Source of the DNA: CAYMRB01 sp964392615
GTDB taxonomy: Bacteria > Planctomycetota > UBA8108
Direction of reading: 5' to 3'
Assembly (NCBI GenBank): GCA_964392615.1
Contig: CAYMRB010000301.1
Span: forward strand, 1 to 12,637
DNA length: 12,637 bases
Shown here one piece after another: positions 1 through 7,390 of the stretch. Below the pieces are notes generated by a model. That model had not been told where the DNA came from and did no database searches. It saw only the letters and a list, made by a program, of their open reading frames with translations. The number at the start of each line of letters is the position of its first letter. The first letter of the stretch is position 1. Made by a program: the position numbers and the translations under genes.

Positions 1-718
1 AATCGCCGCCGATGTGGTTGCGCGCGCCGACGGTCGTGCAATGACACGCGTAGCTCGTCCAGATCGCGCGCGTGTGCCCGGAGCCATCCGTCGCCGCGAG
101 GACCGGCAGGCTGTGGTCGACGGGTGCATCGCGCTGGAATCCGAAGCCGCGCCACTCACCATCGATCAGGACGCGTCGGTTGCCACCGAACGTCACGCGG
201 CCCCGGTTCCAACCGAGACGACACGGCACGCGCGCCGCGAGAGCGCGCTGTGCGGCCTCGACGATCCAATCGACGAGCCGGTCGGTGTAACGATCGGCGC
301 GCTCGAGCTGCCCCTCGCTGGCGCGCCCCGCCCAGATGACCGGCGCGTAGCCGGTCAAGCTCGGCGCCGAATGCGTGTGGGTCGAGCAGACGACGAGCCG
401 CTCACCGCGCACGCCGGCTGCCGACAGCTTCGCCGCGGCACGCGCCGTGACGGCGGCCGGCACTCCGGCGTTGTCGATCGCGACGAGGACCGCGGGATCG
501 TCGCCGCCGATCGCCAGCGCGCGCGCCCACAGGCGCGCGTCGACCTCCGTCGCCTCCTCGGTCCGGCCGCCATAGCCTGCGAGCAGGACCGGGTGTGACG
601 GCGTGATGTCGACCTTGGCGGCACCGACCGGCGTCGGTTCGGCTGCGGGGAGGCGGAGGAAGCTCGCACTGATCAGGCACAGCGCAATCAGCGCCGCCGT
701 CGGATGGCGTCGTCGCAT
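1..718 (-). CDS. Neutral/alkaline non-lysosomal ceramidase family protein (3' end truncated by window edge)
   Basis: The minus strand is open from the ATG at 718-716 to base 1, giving the first 239 residues of a secreted protein. The N-terminus has basic residues and a hydrophobic stretch (residues 7-26, ending LPAA), which looks like a signal peptide. The mature start VGAAKVDITP (31-40) followed by LLAGYGGR is the usual opening of the neutral ceramidase N-terminal domain family. THTHS (113-117) and SYACH (222-226) correspond to the zinc-binding histidine regions of that family. The catalytic serine region would lie beyond the window. The family hydrolyses the N-acyl bond of ceramide, but many planctomycete-type members are uncharacterised, so the substrate is uncertain. 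An AGAGG sits 6 bases before the ATG. The gene follows the 794-1954 gene on the same strand by 75 bases, with a strong hairpin between them. Confidence 0.85.
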   Translation of the reverse strand, partial: MRRRHPTAALIALCLISASFLRLPAAEPTPVGAAKVDITPSHPVLLAGYGGRTEEATEVDARLWARALAIGGDDPAVLVAIDNAGVPAAVTARAAAKLSAAGVRGERLVVCSTHTHSAPSLTGYAPVIWAGRASEGQLERADRYTDRLVDWIVEAAQRALAARVPCRLGWNRGRVTFGGNRRVLIDGEWRGFGFQRDAPVDHSLPVLAATDGSGHTRAIWTSYACHCTTVGARNHIGGD

Positions 719-731
719 GCAGAGCCTCTGC
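719..731 (-). repeat. Short inverted repeat over the ribosome binding site of the ceramidase-family gene
   Basis: GCAGAG and CTCTGC form a perfect 6-bp inverted repeat around a single base. It abuts the ATG at 718 and contains the AGAGG that would act as ribosome binding site. A one-base loop cannot form as a simple hairpin, so if it matters it is more likely a DNA palindrome or chance. Confidence 0.25.
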
Positions 732-749
732 TGGCAGGATCGGGACCGA

Positions 750-787
750 GGAAACGGAACCGCGCCGGCGCGCGTCGTTCCGTCTCC
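750..787 (-). terminator. Strong hairpin just after the stop of the dockerin-like gene
   Basis: In the minus-strand transcript, bases 787-777 pair with 760-750 as an 11-bp stem with one G-U wobble; on the plus strand that position is an A-C mismatch. The loop (776-761) is GC-rich and contains a 12-base self-complementary stretch at 772-761. The hairpin starts 6 bases after the TGA of the preceding gene. No U-tract follows, so it could be a factor-assisted terminator, an RNA processing or stability element, or a regulator of the ceramidase-family gene downstream. Confidence 0.45.
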
Positions 788-793
788 ATCCGA

Positions 794-1954
794 TCAGACC
801 CCGCGAACGCAGTCCAGCGGATCCATGGTCGGGTCGGGGCCGGGGCGGCCGGTCGGCGGCGGGATCGTGCCACCGAGGAAGAGGTACTGCAGGATGCGGA
901 TCGCGTCCGTGAGGTCCAGCTCTCCGCTGTCGTCGGCGTCGGCCGCGTCCTCGCATTCCGACGGCGGGCCGCCGTTGAACAGGTGATTGAGCAGGAACAC
1001 CGCGTCGGAGATGTCGATCTCCTGATCGACGCGGGCGTCGCCGCGCAGGAACGACGGCTGGGGCATGCGGATCTGGATCTGGCCCGAGCGCCGGTCCGGT
1101 CGAATCATCTCGCCGCCGATCTGGAAGAGGACGTGGACGCGTTCGCTGCCGAGGTCGTCGACGAACGGCACAGAGATGCTCCGCGGCACGCTGGCACCGG
1201 GCGGCAGGATGTCGTACACGAGCCGCGCGATGCGCTGGTCCGTGCCGGCCGGGAGCGTTTGCTCCTCGAACGGCTCCTCGGCATCGAGGACGACCGAACA
1301 CGTCGCCCAGCCGGGATCGACCGGCCCGACGCGGGGCACGGCGACATCCGTCCCGATATCGACGACGATCAGCTCCGCACCGACCTCTTCCGTGACCGTC
1401 CGCTCGAGATCGATCGCAGCGATCCGGCAGTGCTGGATGGGGAACTCGACGCCGAACGAGAACGCCTCGACGCCGCCCGGATGCGCGGCGAGCACGGGCA
1501 CCTCGACGCCGGCGATGCCCATGTGCGACCAGACCTGCGGCGCGCTGATCTCGGGGACGCCACCGCAGGACTCGGGAATCGTCACTCGGATGGCGAGCGG
1601 TTCACGGAGTCCGAGGGCGTCCCACTCGACGGTGTAGTCGCCCGGCTCCAGTCCGACGATGCCGAGAGATAGGTCGAACGGGCAGATGCAATCGCACGGC
1701 GGGCCGACGTCGACGTCGCGAACGCGCAGCACGTTGCCGTCCACGCGCAGCTCGGGGGCGTACTCGAGGCAACAATTGGTCAGGATGCCGTGGTGCTCGA
1801 GCCACACGATGCAATCGCGGACCTCGACGGTCGTCGTGTGGTCGACGTCGACGTCACCGAGGCACTCGCCCTGGCGAATCTCCAGCTCGGGCTGGGCGAA
1901 CGCAGGCGATGAAATCAGAGCGAACAGAAGCAGAGAAAGCAGGCGTGGCGACAT
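794..1954 (-). CDS. Secreted protein with Cys-rich N-terminal domain, cohesin-like domain and C-terminal dockerin-like EF-hand domain
   Basis: This 386-residue protein starts at the ATG at 1954. The open frame extends much further upstream, but this start has an AGGAGG at 1968-1963 spaced 8 bases away and is followed at once by a clear signal peptide (residues 1-20, cleavage after AFA). Residues 30-130 are cysteine-rich, with CC at 61-62 and CDCICPF at 87-93, then GLEPGDYTVEW (101-111), a strand pattern common in secreted bacterial beta domains. Residues about 145-297 resemble a cohesin-like beta sandwich. Residues 302-382 are a dockerin-like pair of calcium-binding loops (RGDARVDQEIDISDAV and DADDSGELDLTDA) ending in GPDPTMDPLDC. 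It is probably an extracellular scaffold or adhesion protein; no catalytic motif is visible. The 218 bases upstream hold no gene or clear promoter. Confidence 0.85.
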   Translation of the reverse strand: MSPRLLSLLLFALISSPAFAQPELEIRQGECLGDVDVDHTTTVEVRDCIVWLEHHGILTNCCLEYAPELRVDGNVLRVRDVDVGPPCDCICPFDLSLGIVGLEPGDYTVEWDALGLREPLAIRVTIPESCGGVPEISAPQVWSHMGIAGVEVPVLAAHPGGVEAFSFGVEFPIQHCRIAAIDLERTVTEEVGAELIVVDIGTDVAVPRVGPVDPGWATCSVVLDAEEPFEEQTLPAGTDQRIARLVYDILPPGASVPRSISVPFVDDLGSERVHVLFQIGGEMIRPDRRSGQIQIRMPQPSFLRGDARVDQEIDISDAVFLLNHLFNGGPPSECEDAADADDSGELDLTDAIRILQYLFLGGTIPPPTGRPGPDPTMDPLDCVRGV

Positions 1955-2172
1955 GGTGCAAACCTCCTGGCGGGGGGCCGGTGGCTCGTGAAGAGGAGAC
2001 GCCCGTCGCGGTGTGAAATACCCTGAGGAAGGCAAGGAGACATAGCAAATCCGTCGCCAATGCACCGGCGGCGCGCTCCCAGCGGGCTCCGACCGGGAAA
2101 CGGTGCCGCGTGCGCCGCTGGAGCCGCGAGGATTCCCACCGCAGCCGCGGGTTTTCCGGGGACCGACCCGAG

Positions 2173-3489
2173 CTACCAGTCGACCACCGAGCCGTCGTCC
2201 GCGTCGTAGGTTTCCGGATTGCGCCAGTCGTGCCCGATCTTCTCCGCGACCGCATCCTCGTCGAGCTCGATGCCGAGGCCGGGGCCGCGCGGGATGGCGA
2301 CGTGGCCGTCCGCGACGACGAACGGCTGCTTCAGGTAGCCTTCGCCGAGGCTGACCTGCTCCTGACACAGGAAGTTCGGGATCGACGCGGCGAGCTGGAT
2401 GCCCGCGGCGAGCGAGATAGGTCCGAGCGGATTGTGCGGCGCGATCGCGGCGTACCACGCTTCGGCCATGCCCGCGATGATTCGCGTTTCGAGGATGCCG
2501 CCGGCGTGGCACAGATCCGGCTGCAGGATGCTGGCCGCGCGCTTCTCGAGGATCTCGCGGAAGCCCCACTTCGTGAACACGCGCTCACCGGTCGCGATCG
2601 GCAGGTGCGTGCCGCGCGCGATGTCCGCGAGGACGTCGACGTTTTGACACTGCACCGGCTCCTCGATGAAGAACGGCTGGTACGGCTCGAGCGCGCGGAT
2701 CAGGAGCTTCGCCGTCTGCGGGCTGATCGCGCCGTGGAAATCGATGCCGATGTCGACGTCGTCGCCGCCCGCCTCGCGCAGGGCCGCGAAGCCCTCGGCT
2801 GCGTGCTCGACGAACGCGCGGTTGTCGACGACTCGTCCCGGGCGGGTCCTGCGTACGCCGGTCTTGAACGCCGTGAAGCCGGCAGCCTTCTTGGCCTTCA
2901 GATCGTCGGGACGCGACGCGTGCGAGTACACGCGGACGCGATCGCGCGTCGGACCGCCGAGAAGCTCGTACACCGGGACACCCAGCGCCTTGCCCTTGAT
3001 GTCCCACAGGGCTTGCTCGATGCCGCTCAGCGCGCTCGTCAGAATCGGCCCGCCGCGATAGAACGCGTGGCGATAGATCGCCTGCCAGTGATGCGCGACG
3101 CGACGCGCGTCCTTGCCGACGAGGTACGGGGCGATCTCGGCGACCGCCTCGGCACACGTGCGAGCGCGCCCCTCGAGGATTGGCTCGCCGAGCCCGATGA
3201 TGCCTTCGTCCGTGTGGACTTTCAGGAAGAGCCAGCGCGGATTGACGAGGAGCGTCTCGAGTCGCGTGATGCGAATCGCGCCGCGTCGCGGCGCAGCGTC
3301 GCCGGCGGGATCTCCGGCCCCCGGCGCGAAGCCGGGATACGGCTTGTCCTGTTCGTCCCGTGCCGCGGCCGTCCGGCACGCGAAGGACGACGTGCCGATC
3401 GCGCCGAGGCCGAGCGCGGCGATGGCTTGACGCAGGAAACGGCGTCGGCGGGTCGACGGGACGGCTCGGGAATCCATCGGCTCGTGCAT
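2173..3489 (-). CDS. Tat-exported galactonate dehydratase-like enzyme (enolase superfamily, mandelate racemase/muconate lactonizing group)
   Basis: The 438-residue product closely follows the D-galactonate dehydratase (DgoD) pattern. This enzyme group removes water from an acid sugar to give a 2-keto-3-deoxy acid. After the leader, the capping domain starts near 71 (FLKVHTDEGIIGLGEP at 88-103; FYRGGPILTSALSGIEQALWD at 143-163). The metal ligands fall at D250, E276 and E302 (in IDFHG, IEEP and GER). The catalytic histidines are H252 and H352 (APHNPLGP). These spacings (26, 26 and 50 residues) equal those of Escherichia coli DgoD, and QPDLCHAGGI and the DWRNP tail also match. Unlike cytoplasmic DgoD, it has a twin-arginine leader (TRRRRFLR at 13-20, hydrophobic 21-37, Cys38), so it probably acts outside the inner membrane. 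Whether Cys38 is lipidated is unclear because the lipobox is poor. The true acid-sugar substrate is not established. It is divergent from the gene at 3582. Confidence 0.88.
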   Translation of the reverse strand: MHEPMDSRAVPSTRRRRFLRQAIAALGLGAIGTSSFACRTAAARDEQDKPYPGFAPGAGDPAGDAAPRRGAIRITRLETLLVNPRWLFLKVHTDEGIIGLGEPILEGRARTCAEAVAEIAPYLVGKDARRVAHHWQAIYRHAFYRGGPILTSALSGIEQALWDIKGKALGVPVYELLGGPTRDRVRVYSHASRPDDLKAKKAAGFTAFKTGVRRTRPGRVVDNRAFVEHAAEGFAALREAGGDDVDIGIDFHGAISPQTAKLLIRALEPYQPFFIEEPVQCQNVDVLADIARGTHLPIATGERVFTKWGFREILEKRAASILQPDLCHAGGILETRIIAGMAEAWYAAIAPHNPLGPISLAAGIQLAASIPNFLCQEQVSLGEGYLKQPFVVADGHVAIPRGPGLGIELDEDAVAEKIGHDWRNPETYDADDGSVVDW

Positions 3490-3547
3490 GGCTTTCTCGT
3501 GTGTCGTCAGTGGCAGGACGTGTCGCTCGAACGCAGGATACGCTACG

Positions 3548-3583
3548 ATGAACTCCTCGCGGAAGGAACGGGAAGGAGTTCAT
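3548..3583 (+). promoter_or_regulatory. 10-bp inverted repeat covering the Shine-Dalgarno and start codon of the 899-residue protein gene
   Basis: ATGAACTCCT (3548-3557) and AGGAGTTCAT (3574-3583) are perfect inverted repeats separated by 16 bases. The right arm contains the ribosome binding site (AAGGAG, 3573-3578) and the first two bases of the ATG at 3582. In mRNA the hairpin would hide both. It also lies in the 92-base divergent spacer, so it could instead be a protein-binding operator serving both directions. The arms are seen directly; the role is inferred. Confidence 0.5.
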
Positions 3584-6281
3584 GTCGGCTGCTCCGATCG
3601 CAAGAGCGGGTTGCGCGGTGCTGGCAGCGTTGCTAGCCGCACTGGCGGTCCCACCGGCTTCGTGTCAAGACGCGCTGGACTACCATGCGCCGGCCCGCGT
3701 CGGCACGGTCGACGATGCGCGGATCACCGAGCTCTCCGGCATGATTCCGATCGGCGGCCGCCCGGGCTGGTTCTGGGTCCACAACGATTCGGACAACTCC
3801 CCGCACCTCTTCGCCGTCCACGAGAGCGGTTCCGTCGTCGCGTCGGTTGCGGTCACGGGCGCGACAAACACCGATTGGGAGGACATCGCGGACGGGCCCG
3901 GTCCGATCTCCGATCGCGGCTATCTGTTCGTTGCCGACACCGGTAACAACGGTCTCGATCGCGACGAGCTGACCGTGTGGCGACTCCCGGAGCCCGTCCT
4001 TGCGCACGTCCTTCCGGGTCAGATTCTGACCTCGGAACCCGCGGCTGCGATCCGTTTCCGCTATCCGGACGGGACGCACAACGCCGAGGCTCTCGTCGTG
4101 CATCCGACGACGGGGCGAATCTACCTGATCACGAAGACGGCCGGGACCGCCGGCGTGTATCGCTTCCCGTCGTCCGATCCGGCTGCCGGCGTGCAGGTTC
4201 TCGAGCGACTCGGCGACTTCGCGGCGGACGGAGAGGTCACCGCGGCCGATCTGACCGCTGACGCCCGCCGGTTGCTCGTGCGGACGTTTCCCGCCGTCCA
4301 GGAATACGCCATCGCGGCCGGCGCGGATTTCGAGCAGATCTTCTTCCAGCCACGGCGCGTCCTTCCCGACGCCGGCGGCGCGGAGCCGAAGAGCGAGGCG
4401 ATCTGCTTCGACCTCGACGATCGCGAGTTCTACACGACGGATGAGTTGCGCCCCGAGCCGATTCACGTCGCGCGAGTCGCCGTGCGCCATCCGTCGTGCG
4501 AGCTCCCGGCCGCGACGCAAGAGGCGATTTCGTTCGTCCGCGGAAACGTCGTCGGCCCGTCGAGCCCGTTCAACAGCGGCGTCGATATCGTCGACGTGGT
4601 CGCGATCTCCGACGCGCTGGCCGTCGTCGCCGGTTCCGGCGTGTCGAGCGATGTCGGGTGCGCGGACCGACTCGATGTCGACGATGACGGTGCGCTGACG
4701 AACGACGACGCGCACGCGCTACTCGCCAGGCTCGTCGGGAACGATCGCCCGGCGGCGCCGTTTCCAGTTCGGGGCACCGACCCGACCGCCGATGAGCTGA
4801 CGTGCGGCGTCGAGCCGGGGCCCGAGCTCGTCGCTGCGGGTGCTGCCTGGAATTATCACGCGTCGGCCGAGCCGCCCGCGTCAGCGTGGCGCGACGTCGA
4901 CCATGACGTCGACTCGTGGGACGAGGCCGTCGTCGGTATCGGCGTCGGGGTCGAGTCGGCCGCGACGACCATCGCCGCGTTCGACGGCGTCCTGCGCGTG
5001 CGGCGCGAGTTCGACGTCGGCGATCCGTCGGCGTACGATCTGCTGCGCCTCGAAATCGACTACGACGACGGGTTCATCGCGTGGATCAACGGCGTCGAGG
5101 TCGCGCGCAGTGGATTCGGAGTGGTCGGCCTCGAGCCCGCGCTCGACACACGACCGACGCGCCATCCGAGTGGCGCGTTCGAGATCTTCTCGCTGTGCGC
5201 CGATCCCGTCCGTGCCGGCCGCAACGTTCTGGCGCTCGAGATCCACAGGTACGCGGCAGTGGATCGGACGGTCTACTTCGATGCGAGACTCGAGGCCGCG
5301 TTCCTGACGGGTTTCGATCCCCCGCCTGAACCCCCAGGGGCGACTCTGGGCGCGCGACTCTACTTGGAGGCGCCCGTGCCGGCGAACGTCGGCGAGTCGG
5401 GCGAGCTGCGTCTTCTTCTCGACAGCGATGCCCCGGTGCGCGCGATGAGTGTCGTCGTGGGCTACGACTCGTCGTTCCGCTTCACCGACATCGCGCCGAG
5501 CACGGCGTCGCTCGAGGTGGAGCGGTTCGAGTCCGACGTCGACTCGGTTCGTCGCGCGCTCGCGTGCGCCTTGTTCGCGGGAGATCGAGAGGACGCGATT
5601 CCGGCTGGAACCGCCATCGAGCTCGCCCGTCTTCGGTACCGCGTTCTCGCGACCCAGCCGCGTGACACGACCATCTCGTTCTCGAGGCGCTCGGGGCAAT
5701 TCCGGCTGGAGAACCGCGTCGTGGGGCGCGACGGCGCGCCGCTCGATTTGCGCACCGACGATCTCGACGTCGCGATCGTCCAGGACCTGCGGCCGCGCAT
5801 CACCGACGTGATCAACGCATCGGGTGCCGCCGGCCAGTTTTTCTTCATCACCGGGTCGCGCTTCGACGGCCCCGAGCTGACGGTGTCGGTCTGCGATCAG
5901 GCCGTGGAGTTCGTTCTTTCCGGCGGGTCGACGCTGCGTGTTCAGGCGCCGCCGTGCGATCGCGTCGGTGCCGCTCCGATCGAGGTGTGCACGGAGTTCG
6001 GCTGCGATCGCCGGGAGATCGGCTTCGTCTATGAGCTCGACATCGTGTGGATTCGCGGCGACGCCAACGGCGACGGCGGACTCGACATCTCCGATGCGGT
6101 GTCGATGCTCGGCGGACTGTTCCTCGGCGAGGAAACCGGAGCTGCCTGTCCGGAGGCCCTCGACAGCAACGTCGACGGACGGCATGATCTCTCCGACGCG
6201 ATCTTTCTCCTCGCGTACTTCTTCCAGGGTGGCGTCGAGCTCGCACCGCCGACTCCCGACGCGCCGGCACCGTGTCCTTGA
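3582..6281 (+). CDS. Large secreted multidomain protein: beta-propeller, internal dockerin-like, galactose-binding-like, cohesin-like, IPT/TIG and C-terminal dockerin-like domains
   Basis: The 899-residue protein begins with a signal peptide (residues 1-28, ending PPASC before QD). Residues about 35-310 look like a secreted beta-propeller, with WVHNDSDN (65-72), NTDWEDIA (96-103) and FVADTGNN (116-123). Residues 318-408 are a degenerate dockerin-like module ending RGTDPTADELTC. Residues about 412-570 resemble a galactose-binding-like sandwich (DYDDGFIAWINGVEVA, 493-508). About 588-700 resembles a cohesin-like fold, and about 738-820 an IPT/TIG domain. Residues 825-899 are a C-terminal dockerin-like module (RGDANGDGGLDISDA, then SNVDGRHDLSDA). 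It probably binds carbohydrate or cell-surface partners outside the cell; no catalytic residues are evident. The GGAAGGAG before the start is only 3 bases away and lies in an inverted repeat. The next gene begins 28 bases after its TGA. Confidence 0.85.
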   Translation: MSAAPIARAGCAVLAALLAALAVPPASCQDALDYHAPARVGTVDDARITELSGMIPIGGRPGWFWVHNDSDNSPHLFAVHESGSVVASVAVTGATNTDWEDIADGPGPISDRGYLFVADTGNNGLDRDELTVWRLPEPVLAHVLPGQILTSEPAAAIRFRYPDGTHNAEALVVHPTTGRIYLITKTAGTAGVYRFPSSDPAAGVQVLERLGDFAADGEVTAADLTADARRLLVRTFPAVQEYAIAAGADFEQIFFQPRRVLPDAGGAEPKSEAICFDLDDREFYTTDELRPEPIHVARVAVRHPSCELPAATQEAISFVRGNVVGPSSPFNSGVDIVDVVAISDALAVVAGSGVSSDVGCADRLDVDDDGALTNDDAHALLARLVGNDRPAAPFPVRGTDPTADELTCGVEPGPELVAAGAAWNYHASAEPPASAWRDVDHDVDSWDEAVVGIGVGVESAATTIAAFDGVLRVRREFDVGDPSAYDLLRLEIDYDDGFIAWINGVEVARSGFGVVGLEPALDTRPTRHPSGAFEIFSLCADPVRAGRNVLALEIHRYAAVDRTVYFDARLEAAFLTGFDPPPEPPGATLGARLYLEAPVPANVGESGELRLLLDSDAPVRAMSVVVGYDSSFRFTDIAPSTASLEVERFESDVDSVRRALACALFAGDREDAIPAGTAIELARLRYRVLATQPRDTTISFSRRSGQFRLENRVVGRDGAPLDLRTDDLDVAIVQDLRPRITDVINASGAAGQFFFITGSRFDGPELTVSVCDQAVEFVLSGGSTLRVQAPPCDRVGAAPIEVCTEFGCDRREIGFVYELDIVWIRGDANGDGGLDISDAVSMLGGLFLGEETGAACPEALDSNVDGRHDLSDAIFLLAYFFQGGVELAPPTPDAPAPCP

Positions 6282-6309
6282 TGGCCTTTCGACACTCCGA
6301 TGGCGCCCG

Positions 6310-7365
6310 ATGACGATGACGATGACATCCCGAGAGAGGCTGCTCTGCGCCCTCGCCGGTGAGATCCCGGACCGCGTCCCGTACTACGAGACGTCGATCG
6401 ACTACCCGTTCATCTGCCGTCTCCTCGAGCGCCCCATCGCGACGGACGAGTACTTCGACTCCGGCGAGTACGTGACGCTCGACATCGCGGATCAGCTGCG
6501 CGTCAACGAGGTCCTCCACCGCGACAACATGATCCTCAGCTGTCTGCCGCCGATTCCCGCGGTCAAGCGGCCGGGCAAGGACCGGATCCTGTTCTTCCAC
6601 GACGGCAAGGTCAAGTCTCGCGACGACCTCGAGGCTCTCGAGATGCCGGACGTGACGACGGAGGAGTACAGGCGCGGCCTGCGCGAGTTCGTCGCCACGG
6701 CGCGCGAGGCGGGCTATGCGGCCGTCGCGCTGACGCGCTGCGGCATCAGCGCGACATACCTCGCGATCGGATTCGAGGAGTTCTTTCTGCGCGTGGTCGA
6801 CGATCCGGACTTCGTCGAGGACCTCATGCGCCGCTACGCGGAGTGGACCGCCGGGCTCGTGCCGGTGCTCGACGAGGTCGGCTTCGACGTCATCCACACG
6901 GCGGACGATGTGTGCGGCAAGACCGGTCCGCTGATTTCGCCGGACCTCTACCGCGAGCGCTTCTGGCCGCACGTTCGCAAGATCGCGGACGCGATCGCCG
7001 CCACGAACTTGAAGTGGTGCTATCACAGCGACGGCGATTTGAGCGCCGTTCTCGACGATCTGCTCGATCTCGGCATCGACGCCCTGAATCCCGTCGAGCC
7101 GGCCTGCATGGACATCGCGGCGCTCAAGGAGCGACTAGGCGATCGTCTCGTGCTCGTCGGCAACGTCGACGTCGATCTGCTGAGCGGCGGGACGCCGGAG
7201 CAGGTCGAGGCCGCGGTCCTGGATCTGCTGCGCCGCGTAGCGCCCGCCGGTGGCTACGTGCTGGCGAGCGGCAACTCGGTCGTCAGCTATGCCAAGGTCG
7301 ACAATGTTCGAGCGATGTGCGAGACGAACTATCGCCGCGGGCGCTATCCGATCCGCCTGTCGTGA
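6310..7365 (+). CDS. Uroporphyrinogen decarboxylase (URO-D)/MtaA-CmuA-fold family protein, not canonical HemE
   Basis: The 351-residue protein has the URO-D fold pattern: TSRERLLCALAGEIPDRVP (6-24) at the start, VCGKTGPLISPDLYRERFWP (201-220), KWCYHSDGD (235-243), NPVEP (260-264), LVGNVDVDLL (282-291) and VLASGNSVV (317-325). It lacks the arginine-rich RQAGR active-site segment of heme-pathway HemE, so it is not expected to make coproporphyrinogen. It also lacks the H-x-C and late Cys zinc ligands of methylcobamide:CoM methyltransferases (HSD in place of H-x-C). Such orphan members are common in planctomycete-like genomes, often near carbohydrate genes; the substrate is unknown. Three in-frame ATGs lie in tandem (6310, 6316, 6322) within a repeated ATGACG, with no strong ribosome binding site, so the exact start is uncertain by up to four residues. 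The frame is open far upstream inside the previous gene, but no start near the 28-base gap precedes 6310. Confidence 0.85.
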   Translation: MTMTMTSRERLLCALAGEIPDRVPYYETSIDYPFICRLLERPIATDEYFDSGEYVTLDIADQLRVNEVLHRDNMILSCLPPIPAVKRPGKDRILFFHDGKVKSRDDLEALEMPDVTTEEYRRGLREFVATAREAGYAAVALTRCGISATYLAIGFEEFFLRVVDDPDFVEDLMRRYAEWTAGLVPVLDEVGFDVIHTADDVCGKTGPLISPDLYRERFWPHVRKIADAIAATNLKWCYHSDGDLSAVLDDLLDLGIDALNPVEPACMDIAALKERLGDRLVLVGNVDVDLLSGGTPEQVEAAVLDLLRRVAPAGGYVLASGNSVVSYAKVDNVRAMCETNYRRGRYPIRLS

Positions 7366-7390
7366 AGGCAGCGTTGGAGACCGGCGTGTG

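Noticed and set aside
14..598. 194-residue plus-strand ORF at the left edge
   Set aside because: Arginine-rich shadow of the ceramidase-family gene on the minus strand, which has recognisable motifs and a signal peptide.
1955..2569. N-terminal extension of the dockerin-like protein to residue 591
   Set aside because: The extension overlaps the dehydratase gene in another frame and has shadow-like composition; the strong AGGAGG and signal peptide place the start at 1954.
4533..4805. Treating the internal dockerin-like module as evidence of two separate genes
   Set aside because: The reading frame is continuous from 3582 to 6281 with no stop, start or ribosome binding site near the junction.
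4881..6185. 434-residue minus-strand ORF opposite the large secreted protein
   Set aside because: No recognisable domain; charged, repetitive composition typical of an antisense shadow in high-GC DNA. The same applies to 5848-7026, 3633-4715 and 9803-11005.
6310..7365. Annotation as heme-pathway uroporphyrinogen decarboxylase (hemE)
   Set aside because: The N-terminal arginine-rich active-site motif is absent and the start reads like the orphan URO-D/MtaA branch.
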